From positions 1,178,001 through 1,242,000 of the forward strand of contig NZ_CP132339.1 in assembly GCF_030944405.1 (NCBI RefSeq): a stretch of 64,000 bases of DNA. The letters run 5' to 3'. The stretch is from Janthinobacterium sp. J1-1 (lineage in GTDB: Bacteria; Pseudomonadota; Gammaproteobacteria; Burkholderiales; Burkholderiaceae_D). The notes under the pieces were generated by a model, which was not told the DNA's origin, did not search any database, and saw nothing but the letters and a program-made list of their open reading frames with translations. Made by a program: the position numbers and the translations under genes. Shown piece after piece: positions 34,786-44,158 of the stretch; the stretch's first letter is position 1; each line of letters starts with the position of its first letter.

Positions 34786-35111
34786 CGTTGACTGTTTTGT
34801 CAGCTTGTTAAGCTAAAAAACAAGGGCCGTGCAAAAAATAAAAATGCAAAGCAAGCCACGCTCGAAGTTAGTGCATTAGTATAGTAACCATCTTGCATGC
34901 AGGGTGATGCAAGGATGGATGGGAAAACAGGGTTGCAGCATGGTGTTCCGGCAGCGTTTTGCATGGATCGCCAGCATGGAATCTGCTGGTGCTACAGGCC
35001 TGCGGCGGCGGTCGGGCCGTTGTGCTTTTCATGGAGGAGCGGCAGCGGGGGAGTACGGAGGTTTCCGCAGCCGTTTAAAATATCGTTATTTTTTAGGTGG
35101 TTGGGGAAAAC

Positions 35112-36320
35112 ATGACTTATGCAAAGCGACTGCTATCGTCGATGCCGGGACTATTGCTGCTAGCGGCTGGCAGCGGACAGTGGGCCATGGCGGCGCCTGC
35201 CGCCTCCACCTATCCTGGTACGGGCGGTCCGGTACCGTTCGAGATGAATCTGCAACCGCCGGCGACCCAGATCGCCCATGAAATCTACGATTTGCACACC
35301 TGGATGATGGTCATCTGCCTGGTGATCTTCGTGGCCGTGTTCGGCGTCATGTTCTATTCCATCTTCAAGCACCGCAAGTCGCTGGGCCACAAACCGGCCA
35401 CCTTCCACGAAAGCACCACCGTCGAGATCGCCTGGACCGTCGTGCCTTTCCTGATCGTCATCGGCATGGCGCTGCCCGCCACGCGCACCGTGGTCGGCAT
35501 GAAAGACACCTCGAATGCCGACATCACCATCAAGGCCACCGGCATGCAGTGGAAATGGGGCTATGACTACCTGAAAGGCGAGGGGCAGGGCATTTCCTTC
35601 CTGTCCAACCTGTCCACGCCGCGCTCGCAGGTGGGTGCGCCCGGCGCGCCACCGACGGAAAAGCGCGGCGAAAATTACCTGATCGAAGTCGACAATGAAG
35701 TGGTGGTGCCGGTCAATAAGAAGATCCGCGTGGTGCTGACCGCGAATGACGTGATCCACGCCTGGTCGGTGCCCGCCTTTGGCGTGAAACAGGATGCGAT
35801 TCCCGGTTTCGTGCGCGACACCTGGTTCAAGGCCGACCATATCGGTACCTTCCGCGGCAATTGCGCCGAGCTGTGCGGCAAGGAACACGCCTTCATGCCG
35901 ATCGTCGTGAAAGTGGTCTCCGCTGACGACTACAAGGCCTGGGTCGACGTGAAACAGAAGGAAATGGCGGCGCTGGCCGACGATCCGAACAAGACCTGGA
36001 CCATCGACGAGCTGAAGGTCAAGGGCGAAAAAGTGTATGCCGCCAACTGCGTGGTCTGTCACCAGGCCACCGGCAAGGGCGTGCCGGGCGCGTTCGCACC
36101 GCTCGATGGCTCGGCCATCGTCAACGGTCCCAAGGCCGAACAGATCCACGTCTTGCTGAACGGGCAAAAGAGCGGCAAGTATCCGGCGGAAATGCCAGCC
36201 TGGAAACAGTTGTCCGACACGGATATCGCGGCAGTGATCACTTACACGCGCAATAGCTGGTCCAACAAGGCCGAAGAAAATATCGTTCAACCAGCCGAAG
36301 TCGTGGCTGCACGCAAGTAA
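35112..36320 (+). CDS. coxB: Cytochrome c oxidase subunit II with C-terminal cytochrome c domain
   Basis: 402 residues. Signal peptide, two TM hairpin helices (about 60-85 and 105-125), and a cupredoxin domain with the Cu-A ligands in [14 protein letters not shown]-terminal cytochrome c domain carries CVVCH and a candidate distal Met (AEMPAW), giving the caa3-like COG1622+c architecture. It accepts electrons from cytochrome c at the periplasmic face of the aa3-type oxidase. Start MTYAKRL at 35112 rather than five codons upstream. First gene of the cox operon, 13 bases before coxA. Confidence 0.95.
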   Translation: MTYAKRLLSSMPGLLLLAAGSGQWAMAAPAASTYPGTGGPVPFEMNLQPPATQIAHEIYDLHTWMMVICLVIFVAVFGVMFYSIFKHRKSLGHKPATFHESTTVEIAWTVVPFLIVIGMALPATRTVVGMKDTSNADITIKATGMQWKWGYDYLKGEGQGISFLSNLSTPRSQVGAPGAPPTEKRGENYLIEVDNEVVVPVNKKIRVVLTANDVIHAWSVPAFGVKQDAIPGFVRDTWFKADHIGTFRGNCAELCGKEHAFMPIVVKVVSADDYKAWVDVKQKEMAALADDPNKTWTIDELKVKGEKVYAANCVVCHQATGKGVPGAFAPLDGSAIVNGPKAEQIHVLLNGQKSGKYPAEMPAWKQLSDTDIAAVITYTRNSWSNKAEENIVQPAEVVAARK

Positions 36321-36333
36321 TCAGGAGCAGACC

Positions 36334-37941
36334 ATGAGCACTAGCACTTTGGACCGCGCCGGTCAGGATCTTCACGACCACGCCCACGATCACGCCCACG
36401 ACCATCCCACGGGTTACCGCCGCTGGCTGTTTGCCACCAACCACAAGGATATCGGTACCCTCTACTTGTGGTTCTCGTTCGCCATGCTGCTGTCGGGCGG
36501 CGTGCTGGCCCTGATGATACGCACCGAGCTGTTCCATCCTGGCCTGCAGTTTTTCCACCCTGAATTCTTCAACCAGCTCACCACCATGCACGGCCTGGTG
36601 ATGGTGTTCGGCGCCATCATGCCGGCCTTTGTCGGCTACGCCAACTGGATGATCCCGCTGCAGGTGGGCGCCTCCGACATGGCGTTTGCGCGCATGAACA
36701 ACTTCTCGTTCTGGCTGCTGCCGCCGGCCGCGATCCTGCTGGCCACGTCCTTCCTGGTACCGGGCGGCGCCACGGCCGCCGGCTGGACCCTGTACGCGCC
36801 GCTGTCGACGCAAATGGGACCCGGCATGGACATGGCGATTTTCGCCATGCACCTGATGGGCGCCTCGTCCATCATGGGCTCGATCAATATCATCGTCACC
36901 ATCCTCAACATGCGCGCCCCCGGCATGACGCTGATGAAAATGCCGATGTTCTGCTGGACCTGGCTGATCACGGCCTACCTCCTGATCGCCGTGATGCCGG
37001 TGCTGGCCGGGGCGATCACCATGACCCTGACCGACCGCCATTTCGGCACCTCGTTCTTCAACGCGGCCGGCGGCGGCGACCCCGTCATGTACCAGCATAT
37101 CTTCTGGTTCTTTGGCCACCCCGAGGTCTACATCATGATTCTGCCTGCCTTCGGCATCGTCTCGCAGATCCTGCCGGCGTTTGCCCGCAAGCCGCTGTTC
37201 GGCTACGCCTCGATGGTGTACGCCACGGCCTCGATCGCGATTTTGTCGTTCATCGTCTGGGCCCACCACATGTTTACCACCGGCATGCCGGTGACCAGCC
37301 AGCTGTTCTTCATGTACGCCACCATGCTGATCGCCGTGCCGACCGGCGTGAAAGTGTTCAACTGGATCGCCACCATGTGGAAGGGGTCGATGACGTTCGA
37401 GACGCCGATGCTGTTCTCGGTCGGCTTCATCTTCGTGTTCACCATGGGCGGCTTTACCGGCCTGATCCTGGCTGTCACGCCGATCGACATCCAGCTGCAG
37501 GATACGTATTATGTGGTGGCCCACTTCCACTACGTGCTGGTGGCGGGCTCGCTGTTCGCCCTGTTCGCCGGCTTCTATTACTGGTCGCCGAAATGGACCG
37601 GCCATATGTACAACGAGACGCGCGGCAAGATCCACTTCTGGCTGTCGTTGATCACCTTCAACGTCACCTTCTTCCCGATGCACTTCCTGGGCTTGGCCGG
37701 CATGCCGCGCCGCTACGCCGATTATCCGGCGCAGTTCACCGACTTCAACATGATCGCCTCGATCGGCGGTTTCGGTTTCGGCCTGATGCAGGTGTATTTC
37801 CTGGTGTTTGTCGTGATCCCGACGATTCGTGGCGGCAAGGCAGCGGCGGCGAAACCATGGGAAGGCGCCGAAGGGCTGGAGTGGACCGTGCCGAGCCCGG
37901 CGCCGTTCCATACCTTTGAAACACCGCCAACCGTGAAGTAA
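36334..37941 (+). CDS. coxA: Cytochrome c oxidase subunit I
   Basis: 535 residues with twelve TM helices. Haem and Cu-B ligands are visible: [10 protein letters not shown] (haem a His), WFFGHPEVY with the His-Tyr crosslink pair, VWAHHMF (Cu-B His pair) and HFHYVL (haem a and a3 His). A His/Asp-rich N-terminal tail ([14 protein letters not shown]) is unusual and could bind metal. It is the catalytic, proton-pumping subunit in the inner membrane. Seven bases separate its stop from the small gene at 37948. Confidence 0.96.
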   Translation: MSTSTLDRAGQDLHDHAHDHAHDHPTGYRRWLFATNHKDIGTLYLWFSFAMLLSGGVLALMIRTELFHPGLQFFHPEFFNQLTTMHGLVMVFGAIMPAFVGYANWMIPLQVGASDMAFARMNNFSFWLLPPAAILLATSFLVPGGATAAGWTLYAPLSTQMGPGMDMAIFAMHLMGASSIMGSINIIVTILNMRAPGMTLMKMPMFCWTWLITAYLLIAVMPVLAGAITMTLTDRHFGTSFFNAAGGGDPVMYQHIFWFFGHPEVYIMILPAFGIVSQILPAFARKPLFGYASMVYATASIAILSFIVWAHHMFTTGMPVTSQLFFMYATMLIAVPTGVKVFNWIATMWKGSMTFETPMLFSVGFIFVFTMGGFTGLILAVTPIDIQLQDTYYVVAHFHYVLVAGSLFALFAGFYYWSPKWTGHMYNETRGKIHFWLSLITFNVTFFPMHFLGLAGMPRRYADYPAQFTDFNMIASIGGFGFGLMQVYFLVFVVIPTIRGGKAAAAKPWEGAEGLEWTVPSPAPFHTFETPPTVK

Positions 37942-37947
37942 GCCGTC

Positions 37948-38064
37948 ATGAGCGAGCGTAATAGTGGACGCAAGAAGCCGAACAACCTGCGCACCGGGCT
38001 GATCCTGGCGGCGCTGGCGGCGTTCTTTTTCATCTCCGTGTTTGCCAAGCGGCTGTGGCTGTGA
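37948..38064 (+). CDS. Small cytochrome oxidase assembly-associated membrane protein
   Basis: 38 residues: a basic N-terminus (MSERNSGRKKPNN) and one TM helix (LILAALAAFFFISVF) ending RLWL. It sits between coxA and ctaG with a 6-base gap before and 1 base after, the place where betaproteobacteria carry a tiny oxidase assembly protein. No ribosome site stands out, so it may be translated by coupling to coxA. Function is inferred from position only. Confidence 0.75.
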   Translation: MSERNSGRKKPNNLRTGLILAALAAFFFISVFAKRLWL

Positions 38065-38065
38065 C

Positions 38066-38638
38066 ATGACGACGCCAGTGCCTCGGGAGACACGCGGCCT
38101 GAACCGCCAGATGCTGGGCAAGCTGCTCGTCATTGCCTGCGTGATGTTCGGTTTTGGCTACGCCCTGATTCCCGTCTACAAGCAGATTTGCGAAGTAATG
38201 GGCATCAATGTGCTGACGCAAAAGGATGGCACGGTCGCCTGGGACAAGAACACGCAAGTCGATACCACCCGCAGCATCACGGTGGAGTTCGACGGCAATG
38301 CCCAGGGACCATGGCGGTTTCGCCCGGTGGTATCCAGCATGCAGGTGCATCCGGGCGAGCTGGTGACGGTGCTGTATGAAGTGGTCAACACCCAGGGGCG
38401 CACCGTCAATGCGCAGGCGATTCCCAGCTACGCGCCGCAAAGCGCCACGCCGCATTTCAAGAAGGTCGAGTGCTTCTGCTTCCAGCAGCAGACCTTGAAA
38501 CCGCATGAGGCGCGGCAGATGCCGGTGGTGTTTTTCCTCGATCCGGCGCTGCCGAAAGAAGTGAAAACCATCACCCTGTCATACACGTTTTTCGAGATTG
38601 CCGGACTGAGCCAGGCTCAGACACCGGTGGTGCAATAG
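38066..38638 (+). CDS. ctaG: Cytochrome c oxidase assembly protein CtaG/Cox11
   Basis: 190 residues. One N-terminal TM (about 19-37) and a periplasmic immunoglobulin-like domain with the copper-binding C136-x-C138 (VECFCFQQQ) and YTFFEI near the C-terminus. It delivers copper to the Cu-B site of subunit I. Start ATG at 38066, directly after the small gene's stop; the frame extends a few codons upstream without a better start. Followed 2 bases later by the DUF2970 gene. Confidence 0.95.
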   Translation: MTTPVPRETRGLNRQMLGKLLVIACVMFGFGYALIPVYKQICEVMGINVLTQKDGTVAWDKNTQVDTTRSITVEFDGNAQGPWRFRPVVSSMQVHPGELVTVLYEVVNTQGRTVNAQAIPSYAPQSATPHFKKVECFCFQQQTLKPHEARQMPVVFFLDPALPKEVKTITLSYTFFEIAGLSQAQTPVVQ

Positions 38639-38640
38639 CC

Positions 38641-38844
38641 ATGAACGAACCGCGCAAGCCGCAAGCGTCGTTCCTGTATTCATTGAAGGCCGTGATCTGG
38701 TCGTTTACCGGTTTACGGCGCAAGAGCGATTTCGATACCGATTCGGCCAGGCTGAACCCGGTGCATATCGTGATTGCCGGCTTGCTGGCGGTGGCCTGCC
38801 TGGTCGGCATCCTGATTGCCATCGTCAGCCTGGTCGTACCATAA
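38641..38844 (+). CDS. DUF2970 membrane protein
   Basis: 67 residues. An N-terminal SFLYSLKAVIWSFTGLRRKSDF segment typical of DUF2970, then one TM helix (about 43-65, IVIAGLLAVACLVGILIAIVSL). It is found within betaproteobacterial cox operons and is presumed to be an accessory of the oxidase. Between ctaG (2-base gap) and coxC (22-base gap). Confidence 0.88.
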   Translation: MNEPRKPQASFLYSLKAVIWSFTGLRRKSDFDTDSARLNPVHIVIAGLLAVACLVGILIAIVSLVVP

Positions 38845-38866
38845 ATATATCAACGAGGAGATGAGA

Positions 38867-39736
38867 ATGAGTTCCAACCACGCTACAGCGTCCTCTGCAC
38901 CCTATTATTTCGTACCCGGGCCATCGAAGTGGCCGATGCTGGGCGGCGCCAGCCTGCTGCTGACCATGATAGGCGCCTCGGCCTGGGTCAATGACGTGGC
39001 GTGGGGACCTTACCTGAACTATATCGGCCTGGCCGGCATTTTGCTGGTGCTGTATTTCTGGTTCGGCGACGCCATCGGCGAGTCGGAAAAAGGCTTGTAC
39101 AGCGAGCGCATCGATTACTCCTTCCGCTGGAGCATGAGCTGGTTCATCTTCTCCGAGGTGATGTTCTTTGCCGCCTTCTTTGGCGCCCTGTTCTATGCGC
39201 GCAGCATTTCCATGCCGTGGCTGGGCGACCTCGACCACAAGCTGATCTGGCCCGATTTCGCCGCCCACTGGGGCACAGTGGGGCCGGCCGGCACGGTGCA
39301 GGAATTCACCACCATGACGCCGTTCTGGATTCCGACGATTAACACGGCCTTGCTGCTGACCTCGGGCGTCACGCTGACGATTTCGCACCACGCGCTGCGC
39401 GCCGGCCACCGCGGCATGACGGCCCTGTTCCTGGCCGCCACGATTTTGCTGGGCGCCGTCTTCATGGGCTTCCAGGTGTATGAATACATGCACGCGTACA
39501 GCGAACTGAACCTGAAAATGACGTCCGGCATCTACGGCGCCACCTTCTTCATGCTGACCGGTTTCCACGGCTTCCACGTGACCCTGGGCGCCATCATGCT
39601 GTCGGTGATCTTGTACCGGGTATTGAAAGGCCACTTCACGCCCGAGCATCACTTCGGCTTCGAAGGCGCCGCCTGGTACTGGCACTTTGTCGACGTCGTC
39701 TGGCTGGGCCTGTACGTGGTCGTGTATTGGTTATAA
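38867..39736 (+). CDS. coxC: Cytochrome c oxidase subunit III
   Basis: 289 residues with seven TM helices. Signatures include RWSMSWFIFSEVMFFAAFFGALFYAR, the family glutamate in SEVMFF, and TGFHGFHVTLG near the end, ending WHFVDVVWLGLYVVVYWL. A structural subunit stabilising subunit I. ATG at 38867 is used because GAGGAG (38855-38860) would abut the earlier in-frame ATG at 38861. A strong terminator follows at 39779. Confidence 0.95.
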   Translation: MSSNHATASSAPYYFVPGPSKWPMLGGASLLLTMIGASAWVNDVAWGPYLNYIGLAGILLVLYFWFGDAIGESEKGLYSERIDYSFRWSMSWFIFSEVMFFAAFFGALFYARSISMPWLGDLDHKLIWPDFAAHWGTVGPAGTVQEFTTMTPFWIPTINTALLLTSGVTLTISHHALRAGHRGMTALFLAATILLGAVFMGFQVYEYMHAYSELNLKMTSGIYGATFFMLTGFHGFHVTLGAIMLSVILYRVLKGHFTPEHHFGFEGAAWYWHFVDVVWLGLYVVVYWL

Positions 39737-39778
39737 TGCGGGGCAGGGTGCATGGCGCAAGCCGTGTGCCCCGGCAGG

Positions 39779-39816
39779 AAAAAAGCCGTACCGGACGATC
39801 CGTGTACGGCTTTTTT
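39779..39816. terminator. Bidirectional intrinsic terminator after coxC
   Basis: AAAAAAGCCGTAC (39779-39791) and GTACGGCTTTTTT (39804-39816) form a 13-base perfect stem; the 12-base loop itself can pair CGGA with TCCG. T runs on both strands serve coxC from the left and the DUF2909 gene from the right. Confidence 0.9.
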
Positions 39817-39854
39817 CTTGGCGTTGAAATTTGCCAATCAGGCAATGGCGGCGT

Positions 39855-40055
39855 CTAATGGATGCCGGTAGGCTGTATGTAGCCCAGCTTGTGCGCCAGC
39901 AGTATCAACAGGAACAGGGCAATCGAAAACCCTACGCGCATGGCCAGCGCCTGCACGGTGCGGTTGCTCTTGCCCTTGTCGCGCATCAGGAAGAACAAGG
40001 CCGAGCCCAGGCTGCCCAGGATCAGGATAAAAGCGATGGCGACGACGATTTTCAT
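39855..40055 (-). CDS. DUF2909 twin-TM membrane protein
   Basis: 66 residues with two TM helices (about 2-24 and 43-60) separated by a basic loop (MRDKGKSNRT), the DUF2909 layout. ATG at 40055 is preferred to the upstream TTG. It is the only minus-strand gene inside the cox region, between the terminator of coxC and the divergent surf1 gene. Its conserved place suggests an oxidase-related job, but none is established. Confidence 0.85.
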   Translation of the reverse strand: MKIVVAIAFILILGSLGSALFFLMRDKGKSNRTVQALAMRVGFSIALFLLILLAHKLGYIQPTGIH

Positions 40056-40091
40056 GGATGACAAGGCCGGCTCTGAGGAGGTTTCATTGTA

Positions 40092-40829
40092 ATGCCAGTA
40101 CGCTTCCCATTCCGCTTTCGATGGATACCGTTTGTTGTAATGCTGCTACTGGTGGCGCTGGGCCTGTCGCTGGCGCAATGGCAGCAGCGCCGGGCGGAAG
40201 AAAAAATCGCCCGCGCCGCCAGGCTGGAAGCGGGCAACCTGGCCGCGCCGCTGGCGTTGACGGCCGCGCCTTTGCTGCCCGTGGACGCCGAAGCGATCGA
40301 ATACCGCCGCGTGACGGTGACGGGCCACTTCGTGCCCGCCTGGACCGTGTACCTGGACAACCGCCCGTACCGCGGCCAGGCCGGTTTTCATGTGCTGACG
40401 CCGTTTCAAATCGACGGCTCGACCATGCATGTGCTGGTGGCGCAGGGCTGGTTGCCGCGCAACAATGCCGACCGTACCCGTATCGCCGATTACAGCACGC
40501 CCACCGGTACTGTCACGTTGCAGGGCGTGGCGCGCCTGAATGCCGGCCATGTGATGCAGCTGGGCACGGCTGCTCCTTTGCTTCCGCAAGCCATTGTGCA
40601 AAATGCCGATATCGCGCAACTGGCGCAGGCCAGCGGCCTGGCCTTCCAGCCGCTGCTGATCGAACAGACCTCGCCGGAGAGCGCCAAGCTGCCGGTGCGC
40701 GACTGGCCGGCGCCGGATCTCGGTGCGGACAAGCACCGCGGCTACGCCTTCCAGTGGTACGCGCTGGCACTGATGGCCTTTTTATTTTTTGTCTTTACAG
40801 GATGTCGACGTGCAAACAAATCTCCCTGA
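40092..40829 (+). CDS. SURF1 family cytochrome oxidase assembly protein
   Basis: 245 residues. TM helix at the N-terminus (about 12-28) and at the C-terminus (about 220-238) flanking a periplasmic domain with the family motifs YRRVTVTGHF, LDNRPYRGQAGFHVLTPF and GYAFQWYALA. SURF1 helps place haem a into subunit I. GAGGAGG lies 10 bases upstream of the ATG. It overlaps the next gene by 20 bases. Confidence 0.93.
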   Translation: MPVRFPFRFRWIPFVVMLLLVALGLSLAQWQQRRAEEKIARAARLEAGNLAAPLALTAAPLLPVDAEAIEYRRVTVTGHFVPAWTVYLDNRPYRGQAGFHVLTPFQIDGSTMHVLVAQGWLPRNNADRTRIADYSTPTGTVTLQGVARLNAGHVMQLGTAAPLLPQAIVQNADIAQLAQASGLAFQPLLIEQTSPESAKLPVRDWPAPDLGADKHRGYAFQWYALALMAFLFFVFTGCRRANKSP

Positions 40830-41427
40830 CGCGCTTGAGAAAAAAGCGCAAACCACCGGCCGCTGGAAGCTGCTGGCCGTGGTGGCCGTGTGCGCCTTTC
40901 CCATCATCGCCTCGTATGTGACGTATTACATCATCAAGCCCAGCGGGCGCAACAACTATGGCGCCCTGATCGACCCGCGCCAGTATCCGATCCCGGAAGC
41001 CACATTGCAGGTGAAGGAGCTGGACGGCAAGCCATCGCCGCTGGCGCAGTTCAAGGGCAAGTGGGTGATGCTGCAGGCCGGTCCGTCCGACTGCCAGCAG
41101 GCGTGCAAGCAGCAGCTGTTTGCCATGCAGCAGTTGCGCCTGACCCAGGGCAAGGAAAGGGAGCGCATCGAACGCGTCTGGCTGATCACCGACCCGGAGC
41201 CGATCGACACCATCGTGATGCGCGAATACGACGGCACCAACATGCTGCGCGTGAATGGCGACGCCTTGAAAGCCTGGCTGCCGGTGGAAGCCGGCGGCAA
41301 GCCGGACGATCATCTGTATCTGATCGATCCACTGGGCAATCTGATGATGCGTTTCCCGAAAGATGCGGACCCGACCAAAGTAAAAAAAGATATCGCCAAG
41401 CTGCTCAAAGCTTCGGCGATCGGTTGA
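40810..41427 (+). CDS. Sco-like thioredoxin-fold membrane protein
   Basis: 205 residues. One N-terminal TM (about 21-42) and a periplasmic thioredoxin-like domain with a Cys pair (GPSDCQQACKQQ, CxxxC as in Sco proteins) and DHLYLIDPLGNLMMRFP. It lacks an obvious Sco-type copper His. Possibly a disulfide or copper handling factor for the oxidase. GTG at 40810 has AGGA seven bases upstream; a TTG at 40789 is an alternative. It overlaps surf1 and precedes ctaA by 9 bases. Confidence 0.85.
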   Translation: MQTNLPDALEKKAQTTGRWKLLAVVAVCAFPIIASYVTYYIIKPSGRNNYGALIDPRQYPIPEATLQVKELDGKPSPLAQFKGKWVMLQAGPSDCQQACKQQLFAMQQLRLTQGKERERIERVWLITDPEPIDTIVMREYDGTNMLRVNGDALKAWLPVEAGGKPDDHLYLIDPLGNLMMRFPKDADPTKVKKDIAKLLKASAIG

Positions 41428-41436
41428 GGAGTCCGC

Positions 41437-42639
41437 ATGCCTGAAATGCATCTTTCCGCGCTGGCCCAGCTGGGCCTGACAGGCCTGCTGGTAGCCCTGT
41501 TGCCGCTGACCATGGTGTGGGTCTCCGCCGACGCCAATAAATACCGAAAACTCGTGTGGATCGCCGTGTTCCTGACGGTCGACCTGATCATGTTTGGCGG
41601 CTTTACGCGCTTGTCCGATTCCGGCCTCGGCTGCCCGGACTGGCCCGGCTGCTATGGCTCGGCCAATCCTTTCCTGGCGCACGAGCATATCGTGGCCGCT
41701 GAAACGCTGATGCCGACCGGCCCCGTGACGGTGGTCAAAGCCTGGATCGAAATGACGCACCGCTACCTGGCGATGGCGATCGGCGTGCTGATCGTGGCGA
41801 TGATGGTACAGGCCTGGCGTCAATGGCGGAAAAAGGATAAACAAGGAAACCGCCGCGAGGAATTCGCGCCCGCCTTGCCGACGGCGCTGTTCTTCTTTGT
41901 CTGCCTGCAAGGCGCGTTTGGCGCTTGGACCGTCACCTTGAAACTGCAGCCGGTGATCGTCACCATCCATTTGCTGCTGGGCATGGGATTATTGTCCCTG
42001 CTGGTGTGGCTCGGTGGACGCCAGGATCATGCGGTGTCGCCGGTGCTGTGCGCCGATGCCGATGCCGTGGTACTGCGCCCGGTGCGCGCGCTGGCGATTT
42101 TTTCGGCTGTATTGTTGACCTTGCAGATCGCCTTGGGCGGCTGGGTCAGCACCAATTATGCGGCGCTGGCCTGTACCGATTTTCCTTTGTGCGGCGGCAA
42201 GGTGATCCCCGAGATGGATTTCGAGCACGCCTTTTATTTGTGGCGCGAGCTGGGCAAGACGGCCGCCGGCCATTATCTGCCGTTCTCGGCGCTGACGGCG
42301 ATCCACTGGGTGCACCGCAATTTCGCCTTGATCGTGTTGGCCGGCATCGGCTATACCGTGTTTCGCGCATGGAAGCTGCCGTCCCTGCGCGGCACGGCGC
42401 GGATGATTGCCCTGGTGCTGGCACTGCAGGCGGCCACCGGCATGGCGACGATCTACCTGAACTGGCCGCTGGCGATTGCCGTCCTGCATAACGGCGGGGC
42501 GGCGCTGCTCGTGTTGTTGCTGACCATGTTAAACTACAAGGCTAAATTCCAGCTCGATGCCGCACAGAATCGGAATATTCAACACGGCATCCACCGCGAC
42601 ACCTACGCGGCGGCACCTTCCGCACGCTCCCAGAAATGA
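41437..42639 (+). CDS. ctaA: Haem A synthase CtaA (COX15)
   Basis: 400 residues with eight TM helices. Haem-ligand histidines lie in [14 protein letters not shown] and [12 protein letters not shown]; the [22 protein letters not shown] segment is the conserved first-loop motif. It oxidises the C8 methyl of haem O to make haem A for subunit I. Part of the surf1-sco-like-ctaA-ctaB-sco run. Its stop overlaps the ctaB start by 4 bases. Confidence 0.95.
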   Translation: MPEMHLSALAQLGLTGLLVALLPLTMVWVSADANKYRKLVWIAVFLTVDLIMFGGFTRLSDSGLGCPDWPGCYGSANPFLAHEHIVAAETLMPTGPVTVVKAWIEMTHRYLAMAIGVLIVAMMVQAWRQWRKKDKQGNRREEFAPALPTALFFFVCLQGAFGAWTVTLKLQPVIVTIHLLLGMGLLSLLVWLGGRQDHAVSPVLCADADAVVLRPVRALAIFSAVLLTLQIALGGWVSTNYAALACTDFPLCGGKVIPEMDFEHAFYLWRELGKTAAGHYLPFSALTAIHWVHRNFALIVLAGIGYTVFRAWKLPSLRGTARMIALVLALQAATGMATIYLNWPLAIAVLHNGGAALLVLLLTMLNYKAKFQLDAAQNRNIQHGIHRDTYAAAPSARSQK

Positions 42640-43535
42640 CTACTCAGACCATCAGCCGTAAACCCTCCCCCCGCATCGCCCAGTACTGGGCGCTGACCAA
42701 GCCGCGCGTGACGCAACTGGCCGTATTTTGCGCCGTGATCGGCATGTTCTTGGCCAGCGAAACCTTGCCGGACTGGCAGCCGGTGGTGTTCGGCACCATC
42801 GGCATCTGGTTGCTGGCGGGCGCGGCATTCGCCGTCAACTGCCTGGCCGAGCGCGAGATCGACGCGCGCATGGCCCGCACGGCGCGCCGTCCGATGGCGA
42901 TGGGCGATATCACGGTGAAACAGACGGTGGTGTTCGCGCTGGTGATCGGCGGCCTGGGCATGGGCATCCTGTATTACCTGGTCAATCCGCTGACCATGTG
43001 GCTGACCTTTGTGACGTTTGTCGGCTATGCGCTGATCTACACCATGGTCCTGAAACCGGCCACACCGCAGAACATCGTCATCGGTGGTCTGTCCGGCGCC
43101 ATGCCGCCGGCGCTGGGCTGGGCCGCTGTCGCCAACGACGTGCCGATGCAGGCCTGGCTGCTGGTGCTGATCATTTTTGTCTGGACGCCGCCGCACTTCT
43201 GGGCGCTGGCCATGTACCGCCGCGACGACTACGCCCGCTCCGGCCTGCCGATGCTGCCCGTCACCCACGGCCTGGCATTCACGCAGTTTCACGTGTGGCT
43301 GTATTCGATCGCGCTGGCCGCCACCACCCTGATGCCGTACGCCGTGCGCATGAGCGGGCTGATCTACCTGGCCTCGGCCGTGGTACTGAACGCCGGCTTC
43401 CTGTATTACTCGTGGCAGATGTACCGCAAGTACACGGACCTGATCGCGAGGAAAGCCTTTACCTATTCCATCATCTACCTGTCGCTGCTGTTCGTGGCGC
43501 TGCTGGTCGACCATTACATCCCTCTCGGCTCATGA
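42636..43535 (+). CDS. ctaB: Protohaem IX farnesyltransferase CtaB/CyoE
   Basis: 299 residues, UbiA superfamily with about nine TM helices. Asp-rich motifs [19 protein letters not shown] and [15 protein letters not shown] bind the farnesyl diphosphate. It turns haem B into haem O, the substrate of CtaA next door. ATGA overlaps join it to ctaA upstream and to the sco gene downstream. Confidence 0.96.
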   Translation: MTTQTISRKPSPRIAQYWALTKPRVTQLAVFCAVIGMFLASETLPDWQPVVFGTIGIWLLAGAAFAVNCLAEREIDARMARTARRPMAMGDITVKQTVVFALVIGGLGMGILYYLVNPLTMWLTFVTFVGYALIYTMVLKPATPQNIVIGGLSGAMPPALGWAAVANDVPMQAWLLVLIIFVWTPPHFWALAMYRRDDYARSGLPMLPVTHGLAFTQFHVWLYSIALAATTLMPYAVRMSGLIYLASAVVLNAGFLYYSWQMYRKYTDLIARKAFTYSIIYLSLLFVALLVDHYIPLGS

Positions 43536-44116
43536 AAAAACTCTTCTGCCTGTTGTTGACCACCTTGCTGCTGGCCGCTTGCGGCAAACCGGAAGCGCCG
43601 AAACCGGCTTTCCAGAACACCGATGTGACGGGACTGGGCTATGCGCGTGAGTTTGCGCTGACCGACCATACGGGCAAGCCACGCACCCTGGCCGATTACC
43701 AGGGCAAGGTCGTGCTGATGTTCTTCGGCTATACGCAATGCCCGGACGTCTGCCCCACCACCATGGCCGACATGGCGCAGGTGATGAAAGAGATGGGGCC
43801 GCAGGCCGACCAGGTGCAAGTGCTGTTCGTCACGGTCGACCCCGAGCGCGACACGCAGGCCCTGCTGGCCGAATACGTGCCGGCCTTTGACAAGCGCTTT
43901 GTCGGCCTGTACGGCGACCTTGCCGCCACGGCGAAAGTGGCCAAGGAATTCAAGGTGTATTACGCCAAGGTCGAAGGCGAAACCGACAGCAGCTACACGG
44001 TCGACCATACGGCCGGCACCTATGTGTTTGACCGCCACGGCAAGATCCGCCTGTTCGTGCGCCACGGCGAGAAGCCGGCCGCCATCGCGCACGATCTTAA
44101 ACTTCTGCTATCCTGA
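43532..44116 (+). CDS. Sco1/SenC copper chaperone lipoprotein
   Basis: 194 residues. Lipobox LAAC with Cys17, then the Sco thioredoxin fold with [12 protein letters not shown] (CxxxCP copper cysteines) and the conserved His in [10 protein letters not shown]. It delivers copper to the Cu-A site of CoxB. Start ATG at 43532 overlaps the ctaB stop. It is the last gene of the oxidase assembly set; a hairpin overlaps its stop. Confidence 0.95.
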   Translation: MKKLFCLLLTTLLLAACGKPEAPKPAFQNTDVTGLGYAREFALTDHTGKPRTLADYQGKVVLMFFGYTQCPDVCPTTMADMAQVMKEMGPQADQVQVLFVTVDPERDTQALLAEYVPAFDKRFVGLYGDLAATAKVAKEFKVYYAKVEGETDSSYTVDHTAGTYVFDRHGKIRLFVRHGEKPAAIAHDLKLLLS

Positions 44117-44150
44117 GCCAGCGGCGCCGCTGGGGCGCCATCTCAGGATA
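44109..44150. terminator. Nested hairpin over the sco stop codon
   Basis: TATCCTGAG (44109-44117) and CTCAGGATA (44142-44150) flank a perfect 16-base palindrome CCAGCGGCGCCGCTGG (44118-44133). There is no T run, so it is a poor intrinsic terminator. It could protect the mRNA end or reduce read-through into the next gene. Confidence 0.4.
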
Positions 44151-44158
44151 CGCGGTAC

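Larger units (their letters stand above)
34507..35111. other. 605-base non-coding stretch before the cox operon
   Basis: No convincing gene. It holds, in order, a degenerate GTAC-centred palindrome (34562-34624), a sigma-70-like promoter (34756-34785) and then about 320 bases of leader before coxB. The leader contains CTTGTT...AACAAG (about 34803-34825) as a possible hairpin. Short open frames here have no ribosome site or domain. The leader is long enough to host post-transcriptional control, but I recognise no known riboswitch. Confidence 0.6.

Noticed and set aside
34897..35281. Open frames in the cox leader as genes
   Set aside because: They run into coxB in another frame, lack ribosome sites and show no domain.
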